A stretch of 47,772 nucleotides of DNA. It comes from an uncultured candidate division Zixibacteria bacterium. GTDB lineage: Bacteria; Zixibacteria; MSB-5A5; GN15; FEB-12. Positions 42,169 through 47,772 of this stretch are shown here, piece by piece. Each line of letters starts with the position of its first letter. Within the stretch, counting starts at the first letter, position 1. The DNA lies in NCBI GenBank assembly GCA_913009765.1, contig CAJVYT010000001.1, positions 1 to 47,772 on the forward strand, in the 5' to 3' direction. Under the pieces are notes generated by a model. It was not told where the DNA came from. It was given only the letters and a program-made list of their open reading frames with translations, and made no database searches. Both the position numbers and the translations under genes were made by a program.

Positions 42169-42352
42169 AAGGTCTTCCGGTAGCTATGCCACCAAAGAAA
42201 AAAGCAAAACCTAAGATTTTATCACAATGAGGACAGGTATACATAACCTCTTTTTTAACAAGTCCTTCAACTTCTTTTTGAATTTCATCTCTGTTTTCTT
42301 TTTTTGTTGATTCAAGCGATACCGTTTGGCTGCAGTAAGGACATAATGGCAT
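42167..42352 (-). CDS. small zinc-ribbon protein
   Basis: A 61-residue protein with GGAG 6 bases before the ATG. Two CxxC knuckles (CPYC near residue 4, CPHC near 40) should bind one zinc; the spacer is a charged helix (KKENRDEIQKEVEGLVKKEV). The C-terminal segment LGFAFFFGGIATGRP is hydrophobic. Function unknown; such proteins often act as regulators or adaptors. Confidence 0.65.
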   Translation of the reverse strand: MPLCPYCSQTVSLESTKKENRDEIQKEVEGLVKKEVMYTCPHCDKILGFAFFFGGIATGRP

Positions 42353-42433
42353 AAAATTCTCCGTTTAAAATTAAGCTTTTAATATTACATATAAGGTACT
42401 AACCGACAGGTTAAATATTCAATTTTTTTTAAT

Positions 42434-42497
42434 AATAAGAAGACTTGACAATCGACACAACTTCTCTATATTGTTCATCCTATACCGCGGGGTGGAG
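42434..42497 (+). repeat. 64-bp direct repeat, copy 1 (initiator tRNA promoter region)
   Basis: This segment recurs at 42771-42834 with one mismatch (A at 42455, G at 42792). It includes TTGACA (42445-42450) and TATATT (42467-42472; 16-base spacer) and the first 12 bases of the initiator tRNA. So the tRNA promoter has been duplicated with the sequence between the copies. Confidence 0.9.
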
Positions 42498-42523
42498 TCC
42501 GCCCAGGCGGAGTAGCTCGTCGG
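42486..42523 (+). pseudogene. 5' fragment of initiator tRNA with altered D-arm
   Basis: CGCGGGGTGGAG is identical to the intact tRNA. The D-loop is then replaced by TCCGCCCAGGCGG, itself a small palindrome, and AGTAGCTCGTCGG resumes the tRNA sequence before it is lost. No anticodon or 3' half remains. The GIY-YIG start codon is 11 bases further. Confidence 0.75.
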
Positions 42524-42533
42524 AAAACAATTC

Positions 42534-42785
42534 ATGTACATAACTTATGTCATCAAATCAGAATCAGATAACTTATACACAGGTCATACAAACAATTTAG
42601 AACGAAGATTATTTGAACATAATAATGGGTTGTGTAAAACGACAAAAGTTAATAAAAATTGGAAAGTAATTTTTACTAAGTCATTTCCTACTCGTTCGGA
42701 AGCAATGAAACATGAAAAATGGTTAAAAACCGGTCATGGTCGAGATTTTATTAAAAGCTATATGAATTCAAATAAGAAGACTTGA
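42534..42785 (+). CDS. GIY-YIG nuclease-domain protein
   Basis: An 83-residue single-domain GIY-YIG protein of the YhbQ/UPF0213 kind: YITYVIKSESDNLYTGHT corresponds to GIY...YIG (here TYV and YTG), NLERRLFEHN has the conserved arginine and histidine, SEAMKHEKWLK the family glutamate. It lies between two direct copies of the initiator-tRNA promoter and starts just after a tRNA fragment. It is probably transcribed from the duplicated tRNA promoter. Its own stop (TGA) is 14 bases inside copy 2 of the repeat. No ribosome binding site is visible. Related proteins are DNA nucleases of unclear role; here a homing or site-specific insertion history is possible. Confidence 0.8.
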   Translation: MYITYVIKSESDNLYTGHTNNLERRLFEHNNGLCKTTKVNKNWKVIFTKSFPTRSEAMKHEKWLKTGHGRDFIKSYMNSNKKT

Positions 42786-42822
42786 CAATCGGCACAACTT
42801 CTCTATATTGTTCATCCTATAC

Positions 42823-42834
<12 letters not shown>
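42771..42834 (+). repeat. 64-bp direct repeat, copy 2 (active initiator tRNA promoter)
   Basis: The second copy of 42434-42497. TTGACA (42782-42787) and TATATT (42804-42809) lie 14 bases before the mature tRNA 5' end, as expected for a tRNA promoter. The last codons and stop of the GIY-YIG gene overlap its start. Confidence 0.9.
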
Positions 42835-42899
<65 letters not shown>

Positions 42900-42904
42900 A
42901 ATTT

Positions 42905-42943
42905 AAGTCCCTGAAGCTTAACAGCTTTGGGGATTTCTTTTTT
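42905..42943 (+). terminator. terminator of initiator tRNA
   Basis: GTCCCTGAAGCT (42907-42918) pairs with AGCTTTGGGGAT (42923-42934) including two G-U pairs and is followed by TTCTTTTTT. The rest of the gap to 43281 holds no gene that I can support. Confidence 0.8.
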
Positions 42944-43281
42944 GTCCATAAATAATTGACTTTCTAACAGTCCCGACTACACCGCTTCAACCTTAACAAT
43001 TTGATACTACTCAAATAACAAAATATCACCATAATTAGATACAATAAGACTTGAATAAGCACTATTCTTTTGCTATATTTACAGTGAGTTTTTGTCGGAC
43101 TTCAAAATTAGCCCCCCAAAACTTAATAATGTTTTAAGCAATAGCAACTGTTGGCTGATGAATTAATTATGCTTAATAATTGTTACTTGTGGGAAACTGC
43201 GAGATTTCGACCAGATTTTTATTGGAGTATCTCATACGGAACTATTGAGTTTTAAAAAAATAATTTATGAAAGAGAAATAA

Positions 43282-44385
43282 ATGAAAGTATCCAATACTC
43301 GAGCATCTATCCCGCTGCAGTTTGATTCTCATCGAGGTATTAAATCAGCAGATAAACTTATAAATAAACCGGGGTATCTGCTTGGTATAATCGAAGAATT
43401 TGATAACAACCATTTACCTTATATCTCCACTTGTGAAGCCTTGGGGGTTCATTACAAAACTCTCGATATCTCAGGCTCTGATTGGATAAAAGTCATACAA
43501 AGTAGCGGATGTGATGCTTTTCTTGTTTGGCCCTCCTTCAAGGTGAGCATACAGAAACGTATGTTCGACGAACGATTGAAGATAATAGTTGATGAAATGC
43601 ACATGATCATTTACCCAACCTGCGATGAAGTTTGGTTGAATGAAAGTAAACTGCGGATGTCTTATTGGCTGGAATCGCATAACATACCGCATACTAAGAC
43701 ATGGGTATACTATTCCGACGAACAAGCATTTAAATTTGCTGAAAATGCCGACTTACCGATTGTAGTAAAACACGATATGGGCTCAAGGAGTGCAGGAGTG
43801 GAGATTCTTTATAACCGCACTGAACTTTTGCATTATGTTAATAATCGTTTCGGGAAAGGGCTTGTTTGCCGAGGAGCCGACAGCCGGGATAGTGAATGGG
43901 GTTATATTCTGTTTCAGGAATTCCTCCCGGATGTAGCCGAATGGCGAATGATTAGAATCGGAGAGTCATATTTCGGACATCAGAAACTTGCAGATGGGGC
44001 ATTTCATAGTGGTTCCGGAAAAGTGGGATGGTATAATCCTCCTATTGAACTGTTGGACTTTATTCGCGAGCTAACTGACAATGCCGGATACACAGCAATC
44101 AATGTGGACATCTTTGAAACTCCTGATGGACATTTTGTCGTTAATGAGATTCAGTCGCACTTTGCTGCCTACATAGAGTCTCAAATGTACATCGACGGCA
44201 AACCGGGTCGATATTTATATGATTATTCCAACGAAGAATGGCGATTTGAAGAAGGTGTTTTTTGCCGGAACAGTTGCTGTGATCTACGGGTAAAAGAACT
44301 TCTCAATCAACTTGATAGAGCAGCATCCCAATTATCGCTGCATGATGTTGAAAAACTCGCACGAAAAAATGTAATTAATATTTGA
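43282..44385 (+). CDS. ATP-grasp ligase-like protein
   Basis: A 367-residue cytosolic protein. The ATP-grasp fold is visible: an N-terminal pre-ATP-grasp region (1-120), DLPIVVKHDMGSRSAG as the lysine-bearing nucleotide loop (about 160-175), ILFQEFLPDVAEWRMIRIG as the central strand, and NVDIFETPDGHFVVNEIQ near 275-292 with the Mg-binding D, E and N. It resembles RimK-like and peptide ligases that join a carboxylate to an amine using ATP. Next, 22 bases downstream, is an opine dehydrogenase-like gene, so the two probably make a small amino-acid-derived product. Substrates unknown. Codon use is less AT-biased than in surrounding genes, which suggests transfer. Confidence 0.8.
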   Translation: MKVSNTRASIPLQFDSHRGIKSADKLINKPGYLLGIIEEFDNNHLPYISTCEALGVHYKTLDISGSDWIKVIQSSGCDAFLVWPSFKVSIQKRMFDERLKIIVDEMHMIIYPTCDEVWLNESKLRMSYWLESHNIPHTKTWVYYSDEQAFKFAENADLPIVVKHDMGSRSAGVEILYNRTELLHYVNNRFGKGLVCRGADSRDSEWGYILFQEFLPDVAEWRMIRIGESYFGHQKLADGAFHSGSGKVGWYNPPIELLDFIRELTDNAGYTAINVDIFETPDGHFVVNEIQSHFAAYIESQMYIDGKPGRYLYDYSNEEWRFEEGVFCRNSCCDLRVKELLNQLDRAASQLSLHDVEKLARKNVINI

Positions 44386-44407
44386 TTTACAGAATAGGAA
44401 CAAAATA

Positions 44408-45502
44408 ATGAAAGTCACAATCATTGGTGCCGGAAATGCGGGCTTATCGCATGCCGCTATGATAACCAAACAAGGTCATCAGGTTACAATTGTAAAAACA
44501 ACTCGTTTGATGTACGAAGATTCTTTTGATGTATTGATTCAGAAAAAACAAATAGAATACGAGAAAGGCGACGATAAGGGCGTAGTCAGCATTGAGAAAG
44601 CGACACGAGATATTCCCGATGCCGTTTCTCAAGCGGACGTAATCTTTATCTTGACGCAAAGTGTCGCCCACGAAAAACTCTCTGAACTGATCTCGCCTCA
44701 TCTGCGAAACGGACAGATTCTGCTTGTCTCGCCGGGCTATGCCGGAAGTTTCTTTTTTTCGACAAAATGCAAGGGGAAAGGTGTTGTGTTCGCCGAAGGC
44801 GAATCGATAGCTTTTGATTCCCGAATTATCGCTCCGGGAAAAGTTAATATTTGTTTTGAAAACATTCGCAACCCTATCGGTGTTTTCCCATCTGAAAAAA
44901 CTGAGGAGACACTGAAAGTTTTGAAGGAAATTATTCCCAGATTTACCGCCAGACAGAATATATTGGAATCAGCATTTCACAATCCGAACCTTATCGTTCA
45001 CACCGTGGGTACAATAATGTCAGTTGCTCGAATTGAAAACAGTAAGGGCGATTTTTGGATGTATCGCGAGTCCTTTACACCTACAATCATGAAATTGGTT
45101 GGAGATTTGGATGCTGAAAAAATGGCAATACTGAAATATTTCGAGTTACCTACTCAGAGTTTCGCAGAATCATTCCAGTTCCGAACTTACGATGATCTCA
45201 GTGCGGATCCAATGGAAGCTCTTCGCCACTACGCAGAATTCGGATCACCTAAGGGACCTGTTGACGCACAAACTCGCTATATCACCGAGGATGTTCCGAT
45301 GGGTCTGTGCTTCATGTCTTCAATTGGAAAAAAGGCAAATATCCCCACTCCTGTATGCGATGCACTAATCTCTATCGCATCCGCGATGCATCAAAAAGAT
45401 TACTACGCAGAGGGAAGAACACTTGGTCAACTTGGTATTGACCACTATTCTGTCAGTGAGTTGAAGAATATCCTCGAGATGGGTTTTCCACCCAATGCAT
45501 AA
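44408..45502 (+). CDS. octopine/nopaline dehydrogenase-family protein
   Basis: A 364-residue NAD(P)-dependent oxidoreductase. The N-terminal Rossmann domain has GAGNAGLSHAA at residues 8-18 and VIFILTQSVAHEKL. The C-terminal opine-dehydrogenase domain shows HNPNLIVHTVGTIM near residue 197 with the active-site histidine, and EDVPMGLCFM near 300. Such enzymes reductively couple an amino acid to a 2-oxo acid; examples are octopine dehydrogenase and staphylopine synthase. With the upstream ATP-grasp gene it may build an opine-type metallophore or osmolyte. No transporter or aminotransferase is adjacent. AGGA precedes the start by 9 bases. Confidence 0.85.
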   Translation: MKVTIIGAGNAGLSHAAMITKQGHQVTIVKTTRLMYEDSFDVLIQKKQIEYEKGDDKGVVSIEKATRDIPDAVSQADVIFILTQSVAHEKLSELISPHLRNGQILLVSPGYAGSFFFSTKCKGKGVVFAEGESIAFDSRIIAPGKVNICFENIRNPIGVFPSEKTEETLKVLKEIIPRFTARQNILESAFHNPNLIVHTVGTIMSVARIENSKGDFWMYRESFTPTIMKLVGDLDAEKMAILKYFELPTQSFAESFQFRTYDDLSADPMEALRHYAEFGSPKGPVDAQTRYITEDVPMGLCFMSSIGKKANIPTPVCDALISIASAMHQKDYYAEGRTLGQLGIDHYSVSELKNILEMGFPPNA

Positions 45503-46065
45503 ATCAACTCCGTGAAGTCAGTCGCCAATGGAAAGGAACCAATCTGATATTGATATACCCCTCTTGCTAACAGAATTAGCCAAAACAACAGAAAATACCT
45601 GACAGGTTGTTTTCCATAAATATTTGCTATTACTATAGGGCTTGCTAATAAACCCTCCATTCAGTCTTTGCGAGTCGAGTGAGTGATAACAAACGAGACG
45701 TGGCAATCTATAACTTAGTTCTTAACAAAAACATAAGATTGCTGCACTTCGTCCGCCTTTGCGGACTCCGTTCGCAATGATAGGAAATTGGACTTTATCA
45801 ACAAGCCCTTTTGGGTCGTTTTTTTTGCAGGACACAAATGGCAGGGTTCAAACCTATTTCCTGCTGTCTAATTGAATGGCGTTCTGAGTCACAACGACTT
45901 AGAAATATAACTACATGAGATAGTTTTTGAACTAACGCTAATTTCATTTCTTCAAATTAAATTTTGTGAATTATACAAACTTTGATACAGGTGAAAAGAG
46001 TTTAATTGATGACAAAAAAGGGACAGACTTTTTCATCTGTCCCTTTTAATTATCAAGTTATAGAT
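45503..46065. repeat. gene-free region with a long inverted repeat (45666-45781)
   Basis: TTTGCGAG...GTGGCAATCT (45668-45708) and AGATTGCTGC...TTCGCAATGA (45736-45780) are inverted copies, with a small palindrome GTCCGC/GCGGAC inside (45750-45767). This resembles the dispersed TTGCGAG/CAATCTC repeat found between genes of many bacteria. A GGGCTTGTTGATAAAGTCC motif (45786-45808, minus) matches 37146-37168. I see no credible gene here. Confidence 0.7.
46016..46047. terminator. bidirectional terminator after the secreted protein gene
   Basis: AAAAGGGACAG (46016-46026) pairs perfectly with CTGTCCCTTTT (46037-46047). It lies 19 bases beyond the stop codon on the minus strand and has T-runs in both directions. 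Confidence 0.85.
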
Positions 46066-47735
46066 TTATTTTAGCAATAACATTTTCTTGGTTTCGACAT
46101 GGTCACCGGCTTGGAAACGGTAAAAATACATTCCCGATGAAACTTTTTGACCAAGGGAATTATTACCATCCCAACTGATTTTATATGTTCCGGCACCGAC
46201 GGTACCATTAACAAGTGTCCGTACTTTTTGACCATTGATATTAAAAATTTCAATCAAAACATCTGTTCGTGTCGGTACACTGTATTCAACAACTGTTGTC
46301 GGGTTAAACGGGTTCGGATAATTCTGACTTAATATAAAATTGTTTGGTAATTCAAAACCTATCTGGTCCCCAACATCTGTAGGTGATTCAGAAATTCCAA
46401 TAACAAATGGAGATAACGAAGTTGTACTGCCTGTTACTTTATTATTGATTACGTCAAGAACTTGTGTAATGTCAACCCATGTATTTCCATCATAGTGCCA
46501 CAGAGCAACAAGAGCTTCTTCCGCAGCAGTCATTCCGGCATCATCGTAGTTTAAGGTGATACTGATATTTCCGGTGTATTGTGCATCGGTTGAGATTTCA
46601 TAGTATCTTGGTGGGTCTGCAGGAAAAAGAGTGAAATTAGCTCCGGAAGCCGGTCCGTTGTCACTCACCGAGAGGTTTACATCACCCTGCTGATCCAACC
46701 ATATCGAAATTTAGGTTGACTGTATCTCCTGCGGGAGTGGCAAGATCAGTACCGCTATTGGCTCCCGACGAAAGTGACTGGGAATTTTCGCAGACATCAC
46801 CAACACCGTTACTATCAAGGTCTTCCTGCAACGGGTTATATCCATACGGACAGTTGTCACACAAATCTCCGATACCATCACCATCAGTATCTAGGGTATC
46901 TTCACAATTACCAATAACAAAATCCCCTAAAGTATATGTCCGTCCAACAATTGTATTGTAAAGAGTATTCGCAGGTGAAGAAGTAATATTTCTCCACGTA
47001 CCATCTATTTGTTGGAATATTTGCAGGTTCTCTTCTTGCCCGGAAACAAGATTGGTATCGAGGTAAGGCAGTTTGACTGTTATCATACCGCTGTAAACGG
47101 CATCAGTTGCAAAAGTATATTGTATCGGTCCCTGCCAGGGAATTTCTCTGATACCACTGGAATACTGAACCAGAGGAATAAGTTCAAAAGAGATCGGACC
47201 TTCTGCCAAGACGGTATCAAAAGTAAGTTGAGAATGAGAACCGCTCATGTCCCAGTCTCTTTCCCAAAACATGATGCCACGATTAATACCTGTGGGTAGA
47301 ATAGCGTCTTCCTCACACAAATCACCAATACCATCTGCATCGGAATCTTCTTGAGCAATATTTTTAAACCATTTGCAGTTATCACAAATATTGCTCCATA
47401 AATCACCGTCGAAATCATCGTTGCTCTGGCATTCCAAATTAGGGAAAGTACACCCATAAGTATATACAGCACCGCGTAAATTGTTATCATTAGTGGGATC
47501 TCCCGGTCCTTCGGCCCAAGTAGCTCCGATGGCAAAATTGGGATCGCCATCACCGTCGATATCCCCTAATCCGGCAACGGATGCACCCAATTTCTGATTG
47601 GTTCCGTATCTATCGTAAACTTCCATCAGTAACGAACCATCAGCCCCGGAGTAAATATAGACTTTCCCCTTATTATTGCCATAACGATATGCCCCCACGG
47701 CAAAATCTCCATAACCGTCATTACTTATATCACCA
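46066..47735 (-). CDS. secreted FG-GAP / thrombospondin type 3 protein with type-A sorting domain, partial and frameshifted
   Basis: The minus strand is open from the adapter junction at 47735, so the N-terminus is missing. First come FG-GAP repeats ([19 protein letters not shown], then [15 protein letters not shown]), then a thrombospondin type 3 Ca-binding stretch ([15 protein letters not shown] and [15 protein letters not shown]) and beta-rich domains. The frame ends at TGA near 46684; the second frame picks up at [11 protein letters not shown] and continues to the FlgD-like type-A sorting domain ([36 protein letters not shown]). A one-base insertion around 46702 would restore one protein (NLNFD-WLDQQGD). 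This is either a true frameshift or an assembly error close to the contig end. The sorting domain implies type IX-like secretion to the cell surface. Confidence 0.8.
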
Positions 47736-47772
47736 AGATCGGAAGAGCGTCGTGTAGGGAAAGAGTGTAGAT
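47736..47772. other. Illumina adapter sequence (assembly contamination)
   Basis: AGATCGGAAGAGCGTCGTG followed by the rest of the TruSeq read-1 adapter complement fills the last 37 bases. It is not part of the genome and marks the contig end. Confidence 0.97.

Noticed and set aside
45445..45706. Two overlapping minus-strand open frames after the opine dehydrogenase
   Set aside because: They overlap the 3' end of that gene and repeat DNA, and the protein text looks random.

Overview
The window is about 47.8 kb of AT-rich DNA from a Gram-negative, respiring, probably motile bacterium. The type-A C-terminal sorting domain ([10 protein letters not shown] and a FlgD-like Ig fold), the small Hc1-type histone-like protein and the dense multihaem cytochromes suggest the FCB group (Zixibacteria, Ignavibacteria or Marinimicrobia-like). 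That placement is inference, because no rRNA or ribosomal protein is present. The last 37 bases are an Illumina adapter, so the right edge is an assembly end and not biology.

Layout. 1-5 kb: a truncated 4-hydroxybutyryl-CoA-dehydratase-like gene, a GAF-GAF-PP2C phosphatase, TrmO, and a DUF2975-like membrane protein with its small XRE regulator. 5.2-7.9 kb: an Rrf2-type Fe-S regulator followed by a quinol-dependent NO reductase. 8.2-19.6 kb (minus strand): a large electron-transfer cluster. It holds a decahaem MtrA-like protein, an MtrB/PioB-like outer-membrane barrel, an ImcH-like 7-haem NapC/NirT quinol oxidase, 7-, 9- and 15-haem proteins, a free cytochrome b, and a CbcL-like fusion of 11 c-haem sites with cytochrome b. 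I count 59 c-haem sites in six proteins, plus one CxxCH in the barrel. A TetR regulator sits upstream, and matching palindromes lie in front of both tetR and the decahaem gene.

20.6-29 kb: an HD-domain protein, an aconitase-family enzyme, a MmgE/PrpD enzyme, and between them AT-rich membrane and lipoprotein genes. Intergenic gaps here carry a family of short palindromic repeats. A Cys-rich exported peptide and a membrane-anchored thioredoxin-like protein follow. 29.4-38.2 kb: two inverted copies of a two-gene cassette (HEPN-like protein plus a 65-residue protein) flank a methyltransferase, mfd, an Hc1 gene and a HinP1I-like restriction-modification system. 38.8-42.4 kb: MotAB, a CPA2 antiporter and a small zinc ribbon. 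42.4-42.9 kb: initiator tRNA with a duplicated promoter and 5' fragment that now drives a GIY-YIG gene. 43.3-45.5 kb: an ATP-grasp ligase and opine-dehydrogenase pair. 46-47.7 kb: a frameshifted FG-GAP/thrombospondin-type-3 secreted protein.

How they may work together. The cytochrome cluster would take electrons from quinol through ImcH-like and CbcL-like inner-membrane modules and periplasmic multihaem proteins to the decahaem/barrel conduit, that is, extracellular electron exchange (or the reverse). The most striking observation is a single in-frame TGA in the barrel gene. It is followed at SECIS distance by a GC-rich hairpin in an AT-rich gene, and the outer-membrane C-terminal signal lies after the TGA. 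This suggests a selenocysteine-containing porin of the conduit, or else a nonsense mutation.
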